Assembly: GCF_000503775.1 (NCBI RefSeq)
Contig: NZ_KI629782.1
Location: forward strand, 1,590,545-1,654,544
Length of the DNA: 64,000 nucleotides
Source: Brevibacillus panacihumi W25
GTDB lineage: Bacteria > Bacillota > Bacilli > Brevibacillales > Brevibacillaceae
Reading direction: 5' to 3'
The notes under the pieces are model-generated. The model was not told where the DNA came from and did not search any database. It saw nothing but the letters and a program-made list of their open reading frames with translations. The position numbers were made by a program, and so were the translations under genes. Positions within the stretch are counted from its first letter, which is position 1; the number at the start of each line of letters is the position of its first letter. Below, in pieces: positions 1 to 7,234 of this stretch.

Positions 1-293
1 TTTATTCTTCTGTCTTTGGCTGGCAGGTGGCAGCGCCGAATTGGGGCTATCGGGAGGTGGCGACAGGCTCTGACAACCAGCCGGGAATCAATGGCGGGAT
101 TTCGCTGGGGCCAGCTGATTATCCCCATGGCACGCGGGTCGTGATTGAAGTGGAATCGATTGATGAAACCATCAAGGCAGCGGTTGAAAACGGCGCGCAA
201 ATCGTACGCGATAAAATGGAGTTCGATGCCTTCTATCTCGCGTATCTCGTCGATCCGGTAGGACTTGGCATCGGTTTGATCCAACATAAATAG
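1..293 (+). CDS. VOC-family (glyoxalase/bleomycin-resistance fold) protein, 5' end cut by window edge
   Basis: The reading frame is open from the first complete codon at base 3 and begins with residues reading Y-S-S-V-F-G-W, a typical 'FY..vFGW' early element of VOC proteins, so the true start lies before the window. The C-terminal part has the usual betaalphabetabetabeta pattern, with an I-E-V-E-S-I-D strand, the helix 'ETIKAAVENGA' and the closing strand D-P-V-G-L-G-I-G-L. That ending is the second half of a VOC module, often with a metal-binding acidic residue, but I cannot name a substrate. An internal GTG at 27 is in frame but is not the natural start. The gene ends just before the lysine riboswitch. 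Confidence 0.75.
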   Translation, partial: YSSVFGWQVAAPNWGYREVATGSDNQPGINGGISLGPADYPHGTRVVIEVESIDETIKAAVENGAQIVRDKMEFDAFYLAYLVDPVGLGIGLIQHK

Positions 294-377
294 GACAAAA
301 TACTTGATTTCGATCAAATTTTTACTATACTTGATGAGTAACATAATCTCATACATGTTATCCTCATCTTTCACGAT

Positions 378-560
378 GAGGATAGAGGTCGCGGCTTTTA
401 TAGGAATCTGTACGAGATACAAAAGATATCGAGGACTACAGAAGAGGGAAAAGCTGCCGAAGCCCGCACTGCATCTTTTGTGCAAACGGGCTGGGGCTGT
501 ACTCGAAAGGGACAGAACTGTCACGTTGGCGAGCCTGCGCTGACGTGTTGTGCTATCTTC
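378..560 (+). promoter_or_regulatory. Lysine riboswitch (L-box) aptamer
   Basis: The stretch carries the L-box core in order: GATAGAGGTCGCGG at 381, AGAGGGAAAAGCTGCCGAAG in the middle, GGGCTGGGGCTGTACTCGAAAGG further on, then GACTGTCA and the closing CTATCTT at 553-559. The outer P1 helix is AGGATAG (379-385) with CTATCTT. This order and spacing match the lysine aptamer family. It lies 126 bases ahead of a lysine-type permease and is followed by an intrinsic terminator, so lysine binding is expected to terminate transcription. Confidence 0.93.
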
Positions 561-587
561 CGTGAAGGCTTGGTGGGGATTGAATAT

Positions 588-626
588 ACCGCTCTTGGCC
601 TATATTTGGGCTAAGGGCGGTTTTTT
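588..626 (+). terminator. Intrinsic terminator of the lysine riboswitch
   Basis: CCGCTCTTGGCC (589-600) pairs with GGCTAAGGGCGG (609-620), with two G-U pairs, and is followed by six T residues. It sits between the aptamer and the permease start and is the expression platform. The open frame that crosses 304-543 is part of this leader and not a gene. Confidence 0.9.
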
Positions 627-686
627 CGTTTCTCCGACCTTCCTTTCACCAAAAATATCTCTTATGAAAGGTCGTGCTTACGCATC

Positions 687-2126
687 ATGTCTAACCAACA
701 GCAACTCAAGCGCGGTCTGAAAGCCCGCCACCTGACGATGATTGCCATCGGCGGATCGATCGGTACAGGATTGTTTCTCGCCAGTGGCGGCTCGATTCAT
801 TCCGCAGGTCCGGGCGGTGCCTTGGTCGCTTACATCGCGATCAGCATCATGGTGTACTTTTTGATGACAAGCCTGGGGGAAATGGCTGCCTTTATGCCGG
901 TTTCCGGCTCCTTCAGCACCTATGCCACCCGGTTCGTCGATCCATCTCTCGGCTTTGCATTGGGCTGGAATTACTGGTACAACTGGGCCATCACGATTGC
1001 GGTAGAGCTATCCGCCGCCGCGCTGATCATGAAATACTGGCTGCCAGATGTGCCGTCGATGATCTGGAGCGCCTTGTTCCTGCTGCTCATGTTCGGACTA
1101 AATCTATTATCCGTAAAAGGTTACGGTGAATCAGAATACTGGTTTTCCCTGATTAAAGTAGTGACAGTCATTCTCTTCATTATCTTTGGGATTCTGATGA
1201 TTTTTGGCATCATGGGCGGTGAATCGGTCGGGTTCCAAAATTTCACCAAGGGTGATGCTCCTTTCAGCGGCGGTTTCATGGCGATGCTTGGCGTCTTCAT
1301 GATCGCCGGCTTCTCCTTCCAGGGGACCGAGCTGGTGGGGATCGCAGCCGGGGAGAGCGAAGATCCTGCCCGCAACATTCCACGCGCCATCCGCCAGATT
1401 TTTTGGCGCATCCTGCTCTTCTACATTTTGGCGATTTTCATTATCGGACTGCTCGTCCCATACGACAATCCGAATCTGATCAGCGGGGATCTGACCGACA
1501 TCGCCATCAGTCCGTTTACCATCGTCTTTGAAAAAGCAGGTTTTGCCTTCGCTGCTTCCGTCATGAACGCAGTCATTCTCACCTCCGTCCTGTCTGCGGG
1601 GAACTCGGGGATGTACGCTTCTACACGGATGCTCTGGAATCTCGCGAAGGAAGGCAAAGCACCGAAGATTTTTGCCAAGCTGACACGCCACGGCGTACCG
1701 ATCAACGCTTTGATCTTGACGGCCCTGATCGGCGCATTTGCTTTCTTGTCCTCCTTGTTCGGAGATGGCGTCGTCTACGTCTGGCTGCTAAACGCTTCCG
1801 GGATGTCCGGCTTCATCGCCTGGCTGGGAATCGCCATCAGCCACTACCGTTTCCGCAAGGCTTTTCTGGTGCAAGGACGCGACCTGCGGGAATTGCCTTA
1901 CAAGGCGAAGTGGTTTCCGTTTGGCCCGATCTTTGCCTTCATCATCTGTCTGATCGTCATTATCGGTCAGAACTACGGGGCATTCCTCGGCGACACCATC
2001 GACTGGTACGACGTGGCTGTCTCCTACATCGGCCTGCCGCTCTTCCTGATCGTCTGGCTGGGGTATAAATGGAGCAGGAAGACGAAAGTGGTGGCATTGG
2101 AGCAAGTAGACTTGCGTCAGGAATAG
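687..2126 (+). CDS. lysP: Lysine permease, APC superfamily
   Basis: This 479-residue membrane protein belongs to the amino-acid permease branch of the APC superfamily and should import lysine with protons. The N-terminal signature A-I-G-G-S-I-G-T-G-L-F (about residues 19-29) is the helix-1 substrate-binding loop. About twelve hydrophobic segments follow and the length is normal for LysP. The substrate call rests mainly on the lysine riboswitch in its leader, which is the strongest evidence here. The start at 687 is preceded by GAAAGGTCG at a slightly long distance, and no better start lies nearby. A terminator follows, so the gene is a single unit. Confidence 0.92.
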   Translation: MSNQQQLKRGLKARHLTMIAIGGSIGTGLFLASGGSIHSAGPGGALVAYIAISIMVYFLMTSLGEMAAFMPVSGSFSTYATRFVDPSLGFALGWNYWYNWAITIAVELSAAALIMKYWLPDVPSMIWSALFLLLMFGLNLLSVKGYGESEYWFSLIKVVTVILFIIFGILMIFGIMGGESVGFQNFTKGDAPFSGGFMAMLGVFMIAGFSFQGTELVGIAAGESEDPARNIPRAIRQIFWRILLFYILAIFIIGLLVPYDNPNLISGDLTDIAISPFTIVFEKAGFAFAASVMNAVILTSVLSAGNSGMYASTRMLWNLAKEGKAPKIFAKLTRHGVPINALILTALIGAFAFLSSLFGDGVVYVWLLNASGMSGFIAWLGIAISHYRFRKAFLVQGRDLRELPYKAKWFPFGPIFAFIICLIVIIGQNYGAFLGDTIDWYDVAVSYIGLPLFLIVWLGYKWSRKTKVVALEQVDLRQE

Positions 2127-2129
2127 ACA

Positions 2130-2166
2130 AAGACATGGGGTGCAATTGCATTCCATGTCTTCTTTA
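2130..2166 (+). terminator. Terminator after lysP
   Basis: AGACATGG (2131-2138) pairs with CCATGTCT (2153-2160), the loop contains the palindrome TGCAATTGCA, and TCTTT follows. It separates lysP from the downstream attenuated gene. Confidence 0.75.
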
Positions 2167-2191
2167 CAAAGAGGGGCAACCATGTTACGCT
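2163..2191 (+). promoter_or_regulatory. Possible promoter for the mph leader transcript
   Basis: TTTACA (2163-2168) and TACGCT (2186-2191) are 17 bases apart. The -10 is weak. A start near 2198 would place the short leader ORF at 2221 close to the 5' end of the RNA. Confidence 0.3.
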
Positions 2192-2220
2192 GTATTCATC
2201 TAAGATGATCGGAGGGTTAC

Positions 2221-2268
2221 GTGTGGCAAATTTTTCCCGATAAAAAGACAGCAATGCAATTTGCATAA
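2221..2268 (+). CDS. Putative 15-residue leader peptide ahead of mph-like gene
   Basis: A GTG codon at 2221 is preceded by CGGAGGG (2210-2216) at ideal spacing and opens a 15-codon frame that translates as MWQIFPDKKTAMQFA and ends with TAA at 2266-2268. It is too short for automatic gene calls. It ends 15 bases before a segment that can act as an antiterminator, so it is best read as a regulatory leader peptide whose translation state would affect the folding of the downstream RNA. No homologue is recognised. The call is inference from position and ribosome site. Confidence 0.45.
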   Translation: MWQIFPDKKTAMQFA

Positions 2269-2283
2269 TGCGCGTTCTTTTCT

Positions 2284-2432
2284 GCCTGTGTGCAGCGTAA
2301 TCGGGATTGGTCTGCCTATACACGGATGCCCATGAAGTCAAATGGTGCTATTTTTGGTGTTCTCCAAAAATAGCCGTCCTGCATTCCTTTCTCGATGCGT
2401 TTTACACAGGCCTGATATGCCTGTGTTTTTTT
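2284..2432 (+). promoter_or_regulatory. Transcription attenuator: antiterminator arm, hairpin and terminator upstream of mph-like gene
   Basis: A terminator is formed by ACACAGGC (2404-2411) and GCCTGTGT (2419-2426) followed by a T-run, only 30 bases before the start codon. The sequence GCCTGTGT also occurs upstream at 2284-2291, so it can pair with ACACAGGC instead and prevent the terminator. Between them lies a perfect 11-bp inverted repeat, GCTATTTTTGG (2347-2357) with CCAAAAATAGC (2364-2374). Together with the leader ORF at 2221 this is a complete attenuator layout. Confidence 0.65.
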
Positions 2433-2461
2433 ATTTTCTCGAAAAAGGAGTGCTTGTACGT

Positions 2462-3388
2462 ATGACGATCCAACCTTCTCATGACTATCAAGCAGTGATC
2501 GAAGAGATGCTTGCCATTACTCGACAGCACGGTATTCGCTTAAACCCTGAGGGGATAACAATCAACGAATCCGGCATGGATTTTCTCGTGGCCATGGCCA
2601 CAGACGACAACGAAGGGGCATGGATCTTGCGTAAGCCGAGACGTCCCGACGTCTGGGAGCGCGCGTGTAACGAACAAAACGTTTTGGCATTTGTACGTGA
2701 CAGATTGTCCGTTGAGGTGCCAGATTGGCGTATTTTCACATCCGAACTGATTGCCTATCCATTGCTTGACGGAAATCCGGTCGCGACTGTCGATCCAGGA
2801 GGAGCAGGCTATGTTTGGCAGTTCGAGCAAGCTTCGTTGACCGACACCTTTTTTGACTCACTTGCCCAGGCTCTCGCTACCCTTCACCAGGCAGACTTGA
2901 AAGAAGCGGCTGCGGCTGGGGTGCGGGTCAAAAGCCCGCAGGAAGCGCGTGAAGCCTTCTCAAATAATATCGAAGAGATCAGGCAAAGCTTCGAGATTCC
3001 CGAGAAGCTCTACACACGGTGGCAGACATGGCTTTCTGAAGACTCCTATTGGCCTGAACATTCGACATTGAATCACGGCGATCTCCACCCTCCCCACATC
3101 CTTGTGAATGGTTCACAGAAAGTAACGGGTCTGATCGATTGGACGGAAGCCGAATGTGCGGATCACGGCAAGGATTTTGTGATTCTTTTTGCTCTCTTCG
3201 GCGAGGAGAGACTTCGCGATTTGCTGGGCCGTTATGAGAAGTTCGGCGGCAAAGTATGGCCTCGCATGCATGAGCATATCGTCGAGCAGTGGGTTGCCTA
3301 TCCGGCCCTTGTCGCCAAATTCGCCCTTGTCACAGGGAAGGAATCCGATAGGGAGATGGCAAAAGGCATGATTGCAAGCTTTCAGTGA
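2462..3388 (+). CDS. Macrolide 2'-phosphotransferase-like kinase (APH family)
   Basis: The 308-residue protein has the aminoglycoside/macrolide phosphotransferase fold. The catalytic loop is H205-G206-D207 in N-H-G-D-L-H-P-P-H-I-L-V, and D226 in G-L-I-D-W-T-E is the Mg-binding aspartate. The N-terminal part resembles Mph and B. subtilis YcbJ, which phosphorylate the 2'-hydroxyl of the macrolide sugar with GTP. The frame is open upstream to an ATG at 2342, but that start would cover the terminator. The ATG at 2462 has AAAAGGAG upstream and fits the family start. A ribosome-targeting drug as the inducing signal would suit the attenuator in its leader. Substrate range cannot be told from sequence. 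Confidence 0.82.
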   Translation: MTIQPSHDYQAVIEEMLAITRQHGIRLNPEGITINESGMDFLVAMATDDNEGAWILRKPRRPDVWERACNEQNVLAFVRDRLSVEVPDWRIFTSELIAYPLLDGNPVATVDPGGAGYVWQFEQASLTDTFFDSLAQALATLHQADLKEAAAAGVRVKSPQEAREAFSNNIEEIRQSFEIPEKLYTRWQTWLSEDSYWPEHSTLNHGDLHPPHILVNGSQKVTGLIDWTEAECADHGKDFVILFALFGEERLRDLLGRYEKFGGKVWPRMHEHIVEQWVAYPALVAKFALVTGKESDREMAKGMIASFQ

Positions 3389-3428
3389 GAATGACGTTTT
3401 TCTAATTGCAAGTGTTCTGTGATCAGGT

Positions 3429-3458
3429 TTGTGATTCCGATTCTTTTCGGATTATAAT
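3429..3458 (+). promoter_or_regulatory. Probable promoter of the amidoligase transcript
   Basis: TTGTGA (3429-3434) and a perfect TATAAT (3453-3458) are separated by 18 bases. The spacer contains TCCGA-N6-TCGGA, a possible operator. The predicted RNA would start near 3465, just ahead of the leader peptide. Confidence 0.6.
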
Positions 3459-3497
3459 ATCTATACTTTATAAACTGTTATTCAGGAGGCGTTTTTC

Positions 3498-3524
3498 TTG
3501 ACAAGAAAAAAAGTCCCTCGTTAA
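3498..3524 (+). CDS. Putative 8-residue leader peptide of the amidoligase gene
   Basis: AGGAGG at 3484-3489 is followed after eight bases by TTG and a frame encoding MTRKKVPR, ending with TAA at 3522-3524. Its last codons form the 5' arm of the hairpin that hides the ribosome site of the next gene, the layout used by cat and erm translational attenuators. The alternative is that TTGACA at 3498 is a -35 element with TTAATC 17 bases later. I favour the leader peptide because of the excellent ribosome site. Confidence 0.45.
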   Translation: MTRKKVPR

Positions 3525-3577
3525 TCCCGTGCTCCGCCGCCTTCTTCCCTACATGATGTGACTATCACAACGAGGGA
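3514..3577 (+). promoter_or_regulatory. Hairpin sequestering the amidoligase ribosome site
   Basis: TCCCTCGTT (3514-3522) is a perfect reverse complement of AACGAGGGA (3569-3577). The 3' arm covers most of the Shine-Dalgarno GGGAGG at 3574-3579, and GTG/CAC next to the stem can extend it. The 5' arm lies within the last codons and stop of the leader peptide, so a stalled ribosome would free the ribosome site. Confidence 0.65.
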
Positions 3578-3586
3578 GGATGGCGA

Positions 3587-4504
3587 ATGATGAAGCCCAT
3601 TATTATTCGGGATTGGAAAGACCTTTATTTTGGCGTCGAGATTGAATTTGTTGGGGGAAAACCAGAAGATGTCGAGCTTTTGCCAGGCTGGACAATGGCG
3701 TTGGATGAACGGCAAATTGATGATACTGGCGAAGAGTCCGGCAGCGAGCTTCAAAGTCCCCCCATTCAGTGGAAAGATCGGGAAAAAATCAACGAGATGT
3801 TGCAAAGGCTCATTGCGACAGGAGCGAGGGTAAATTGGAATTGCGGACTTCACGTCCACGTTAGCATGGAGCCTTGGGGGGAAGAAGCAATTCCCGATTT
3901 TATCGATGCTGCGTTGCAATATCAGGAATCAGTGAAATACGTATTTCATACTAGTGAAGATCGGCTGGTATACTGCCCTCCTGTCACCGTGGAAATGCGG
4001 GATCAGTTTGTTTCCGACCCAGGGGATGCGGCTCTTCGACATAGAGGGCGTCCTCAATCCCATCGGTGTGGCATCAACATTGCTGCATGGTTCGATAACA
4101 GGACAGTAGAAATTCGTTATGCTAACGGCACTTTGAAATACGATGAAGTAATCACTACCGTCGAATTTTGCCTTCGCTTCGTTGCAGCCGTTGGTGCAAG
4201 ACGCAAGCTTTCATGTGATCCCAAACAAATGGCAAATGACCTCGGAGTATCTCTCACTGGGTATCCTCCGCCCATTCCTGCCCCACTTTGGTATCGTGAG
4301 AGAATATGGTTGGAAAATATGTTAGTACCGATATTAACCCCTATAGCCACCAGCCTCGTCCCAGATAGCGAAATCCTTCATATACTGCCTAGGCCAGATG
4401 GTTTATTGGTTGCCATCGAGAATCCCGATGGCAAGCTGATAAAATACCTTTTCCATTTATCTTCAAACGGCTGGAAAGTGGAAGGTAAGCTCCCAGATTC
4501 ATAA
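3587..4504 (+). CDS. Putative amidoligase (carboxylate-amine ligase-like) enzyme
   Basis: This 305-residue protein has the marks of the amidoligase family, a glutamine-synthetase-like fold that joins amines to carboxylates. They are F-G-V-E-I-E-F at residues 15-21 with metal/ATP-binding glutamates, G-L-H-V-H-V with H89 and H91, and the strand V-E-I-R-Y-A-N-G-T-L around R177. Family members usually sit beside ATP-grasp or gamma-glutamyl enzymes and modify peptides or wall material. Here the gene stands alone, between a resistance-type kinase and a terminator. The ATG at 3587 has GGGAGG seven bases upstream; a second ATG follows directly. The upstream leader suggests inducible translation. The substrate is unknown. 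Confidence 0.75.
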   Translation: MMKPIIIRDWKDLYFGVEIEFVGGKPEDVELLPGWTMALDERQIDDTGEESGSELQSPPIQWKDREKINEMLQRLIATGARVNWNCGLHVHVSMEPWGEEAIPDFIDAALQYQESVKYVFHTSEDRLVYCPPVTVEMRDQFVSDPGDAALRHRGRPQSHRCGINIAAWFDNRTVEIRYANGTLKYDEVITTVEFCLRFVAAVGARRKLSCDPKQMANDLGVSLTGYPPPIPAPLWYRERIWLENMLVPILTPIATSLVPDSEILHILPRPDGLLVAIENPDGKLIKYLFHLSSNGWKVEGKLPDS

Positions 4505-4514
4505 GATTGCTTTA

Positions 4515-4543
4515 GAGCCCCCCTCGATTTGGGGGGCTTTATC
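4515..4543 (+). terminator. Terminator after the amidoligase gene
   Basis: AGCCCCCC (4515-4522) pairs with GGGGGGCT (4531-4538), followed by TTAT. Confidence 0.85.
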
Positions 4544-4579
4544 ATACATGCGTTTTTCTTTCAATTCTGATTGATTCAA

Positions 4580-5038
4580 CTAGCGAAGTGCCTGCTTTAC
4601 CCGCTCGATCTGGGCAAGATGGTCACGGACATGCCGAACGCGCAGTTCCAGCAGCTCTTTGAACGTGTACCGCACTCCATCGGGATATTTCCCGATCCGC
4701 TCAAGCTGCTCGGGAGTCAGATTTTCCAGAATCGGAAGCATGCTGGCCCGCAGCATTTGGAACAGGAGCAGATGCTGCTCGCGGTTCAACCGTTCATATC
4801 CCAGGTTATCCGTCCAAGCTTCCTGATCAAATGACAGCAGAAGCGGTTCTTCCTCCGCCAAGACTTTTCTCAGCCGGTGTGTCGCCAGGATTTCATCATC
4901 CGTCACGTGAATCACAATCTGATGGATACTCCATTTGTCTGGTCCAGGTTGGAAACGCAGCTCTTCCTCAGACAACCCTTCGATGGCTTCTCGCAGCAGC
5001 GAATAGTCTTGGCTGTACTCCTCGATCAACTTTTCCAT
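4580..5038 (-). CDS. DinB-superfamily four-helix protein
   Basis: The 152-residue product fits the DinB/YfiT-like family of metal-binding four-helix bundles. It has a histidine in W-S-I-H-Q-I-V-I-H-V on helix 2 and the paired histidines in R-H-V-R-D-H-L-A-Q-I near the C-terminus, which normally bind a metal ion. Members act as thiol transferases or have no known function. The start at 5038 follows GAGGAGGGAATCGA, while an in-frame start 75 bases upstream lacks a ribosome site. The gene stands alone, convergent with the amidoligase gene. Confidence 0.8.
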   Translation of the reverse strand: MEKLIEEYSQDYSLLREAIEGLSEEELRFQPGPDKWSIHQIVIHVTDDEILATHRLRKVLAEEEPLLLSFDQEAWTDNLGYERLNREQHLLLFQMLRASMLPILENLTPEQLERIGKYPDGVRYTFKELLELRVRHVRDHLAQIERVKQALR

Positions 5039-5170
5039 TCGATTCCCTCCTCTATCATTGGTTGTGTGGCAGGGAGCATTCAATACATACATATTTTCTT
5101 GATTATGGAACAAATACCTGCATGGTTTTAGCCAATAATAATTGACCCGTTTACTAGCGAACCCGTTAAC

Positions 5171-5371
5171 TTAATCTTGTTTTCTTACTAACTCATAGAA
5201 AATCTGTGTTACTTCAGCATAGCCGACAATTCTTGATCCTTCCTGAATTCTGATCTTTTTTCCGATCCATAAAGTTCGAGGATATGCTTCGGGTGAAAGA
5301 AAAGTAATTGTGGCTTCAATATCAGGCATAGACTTACTCTTTCTATGAATGATCCTTACTATTATTTCCAT
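5171..5371 (-). CDS. Small protein resembling EF-Tu C-terminal beta-barrel
   Basis: The 66-residue product contains D-I-E-A-T-I-T-F-L-S-P-E and ends in Q-E-G-S-R-I-V-G-Y-A-E-V-T. These resemble the first and last strands of the EF-Tu domain III barrel (compare 'G..VG.G.V'). Free-standing small proteins of this type occur in bacilli and have no assigned role. The ribosome site is weak (GATCGG); M15, just before the conserved part, is another possible start. It sits alone between the DinB gene and the anti-sigma gene. Confidence 0.5.
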   Translation of the reverse strand: MEIIVRIIHRKSKSMPDIEATITFLSPEAYPRTLWIGKKIRIQEGSRIVGYAEVTQIFYELVRKQD

Positions 5372-5437
5372 TCAAACCGATCTTGAATGAAAGATACCTG
5401 TCAAATTTAAATCTGTACTCCAGATATTATGTCCTAG

Positions 5438-6505
5438 TCAGTCGAGGGGGATTTCAAACCGCAATTGTTGGTCAACAGCGATCGTAATGGAGCTTGAGTT
5501 CGCCGAAATGGGATGGAAATCCTTCGTAAACCGGGATTCCCCGACAATGCCGCCTCGTCTATTTCCCTTTTCGTCAGTAATGCTGGAAAGAGGAACACCA
5601 TTTGAATCGAAAACGCGAATCGCATTCGACAAAAGCATGATCTGATTCCACTTTTCGTCATCGCTCAAGTTGGGAGACTCGCCTTCACCCTGTACCCCAA
5701 AAACAATTCTAGTTGCACTAGGGGTCCGAACAATTTGTTCAACCGTTAGTGTGTAACCTCTAGATTGACCTGAGACGTTTGGCTGCATTACTTTTGTAAC
5801 CTCATCTGCCGACATTCGGGAAAGCGGAATCTCAAATGACCAGTTGCCTTCTACGCCCCCCATTTTCTGCAGCCCCAATTGCAGCGTGAATTCTTGAGGC
5901 AATTCCTCCATGAAAAACGGCTGGAATGTTCCGTAGTACGTATTTCCACCAACGTGACGCCAATGCAGTAGGTAGTTCTTTTTGGCTTCCTCTGCCGTAA
6001 ACGTTCTTGTGATTGACTGACCTCCCCAGTTGTAGCTTAATTTTTCTATATGTTGAAACCCGCTCCCATTCGGTGGGAATGTAACTGTAAAGCCGATAGA
6101 GAGGTTCAGACGATCGTAATAGGCTTCTTTGAGTGCGACTGTGATCCCCTGGTCTGTCTCCGTTTGATCCAGTGGTTGAGTCAACCCTTGCTGATTCGCT
6201 TCTTTTACCCCCGAATCCCCTATAAATCCGAAGATTGAGCCCACATACGGCAATGTTTTGAGCATATGGGCCATGGTTGGGGAAACGAACCCCGTACCGA
6301 TCAACAAAAACATACCTGCTATGAGGCAAGCAACTGGGATCAGCCAATTGTTCTTTCGTACGTGTGACTTTTTTTGTACATGGCGACTGGGAAGTGGGAG
6401 CGATTCTAGGACTTGATCAATTCCAGCGGAGAATTGTGCCGGAACATCCCCAGTCGCTCTCTTGGCAATTTGTCGAAGCTCTTGATCCACTTGTTGTTCA
6501 TTCAT
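5438..6505 (-). CDS. DUF4179-type membrane anti-sigma factor
   Basis: This 355-residue protein has a cytoplasmic N-terminus of about 50 residues, one membrane helix (W-L-I-P-V-A-C-L-I-A-G-M-F-L-L-I-G, about 54-72) and a large extracytoplasmic domain of the DUF4179 type with many beta strands. That layout is standard for anti-sigma factors paired with ECF sigma factors. The N-terminal part should bind the sigma factor encoded immediately upstream, and the outer domain should sense an envelope signal. The start ATG at 6505 lies inside the sigma gene with an eight-base overlap, indicating translational coupling, and has GGAGG in front. Confidence 0.85.
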   Translation of the reverse strand: MNEQQVDQELRQIAKRATGDVPAQFSAGIDQVLESLPLPSRHVQKKSHVRKNNWLIPVACLIAGMFLLIGTGFVSPTMAHMLKTLPYVGSIFGFIGDSGVKEANQQGLTQPLDQTETDQGITVALKEAYYDRLNLSIGFTVTFPPNGSGFQHIEKLSYNWGGQSITRTFTAEEAKKNYLLHWRHVGGNTYYGTFQPFFMEELPQEFTLQLGLQKMGGVEGNWSFEIPLSRMSADEVTKVMQPNVSGQSRGYTLTVEQIVRTPSATRIVFGVQGEGESPNLSDDEKWNQIMLLSNAIRVFDSNGVPLSSITDEKGNRRGGIVGESRFTKDFHPISANSSSITIAVDQQLRFEIPLD

Positions 6506-7037
6506 AACCTTTCCTCCATTCCGTAGACTCCGAAGTGAAATAGGCAGCCAACTTTTTTCTAGCGCGACTCAATCGAGATTTGATGGTTCCCTCTGGTTGC
6601 CTCAGAATGACCGCCATATCTTTAATCGCCATATCTTCAAAGTAGTAAAGAACGATACAGAGTCGAAGTTCTTTCTCCAAGAACTGAACCGCTTCTTGCA
6701 GCTCGATATTCTCTTCAAAACGATAGGGTGATGCTGGCTCTTGCCAATCGTCTAGTAACATAAGTTTGCTGGTTTTGCGGGCCAGACGGTGGCATTCATT
6801 CACAAGGATCCGCATCAGCCATGAATGGAACAAACGGGGCTCACGTAATGTAGACAATGAATGATACGCTTTTAAAATTGCTTCCTGCGCAGCGTCCAGG
6901 CACTCGTTTTCGGATTGTAATATGGTACGGGCTACTCGATACATGCTTCGCTCGTTTTTCTTGATCAACCTCGTAAAAGCTTCCACATCTCCTGAACAAG
7001 CAAGCTCTTCGTCGCAGTTATTCATTGGTTCTCTCAT
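6498..7037 (-). CDS. ECF-type sigma-70 family RNA polymerase sigma factor
   Basis: The 179-residue protein has region 2 (D-A-A-Q-E-A-I-L-K-A-Y and F-H-S-W-L-M-R-I-L-V-N-E) and region 4 with the helix-turn-helix I-K-D-M-A-V-I-L-R-Q-P-E-G-T-I-K-S-R-L-S-R-A. This is the SigV/SigM/SigW type. It is co-transcribed with the membrane anti-sigma gene. The start may be 7037 or the ATG four codons later; the latter has GAGAGA nearby and the former only AGGAT. Upstream, GAACC and TGTCTA 17 bases apart could be an autoregulated ECF promoter, but this is tentative. Confidence 0.88.
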   Translation of the reverse strand: MREPMNNCDEELACSGDVEAFTRLIKKNERSMYRVARTILQSENECLDAAQEAILKAYHSLSTLREPRLFHSWLMRILVNECHRLARKTSKLMLLDDWQEPASPYRFEENIELQEAVQFLEKELRLCIVLYYFEDMAIKDMAVILRQPEGTIKSRLSRARKKLAAYFTSESTEWRKGYE

Positions 7038-7158
7038 TCAATTCTTCACATCCTGTTTGAAGTCTCTCTATGATAGACACAATGATAGAGCGGTTCGGTT
7101 CTCATATTGTTATAATTAAATCACTTTCATCATTTATAACTAAATATAAGTTGAAAAA

Positions 7159-7190
7159 AGGCAGCCGAGAAACGATACTCAGCTACCTCC
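7159..7190 (-). terminator. Terminator of the wall-hydrolase-like gene
   Basis: Read on the minus strand, GGTAGCTGAG pairs with CTCGGCTGCC (two G-U pairs) and is followed by six Ts. It lies about 45 bases past the stop at 7235. Confidence 0.75.
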
Positions 7191-7234
7191 CTTTTTATTT
7201 GAACTACCGAATCCATTAGCTCCACTGGCAAATT

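Noticed and set aside
304..543. 79-codon frame before lysP
   Set aside because: It coincides with the lysine riboswitch and has no ribosome site.
2342..2461. N-terminal extension of the macrolide-kinase-like protein
   Set aside because: It would translate the terminator and inverted repeat, lacks an SD, and does not match the family.
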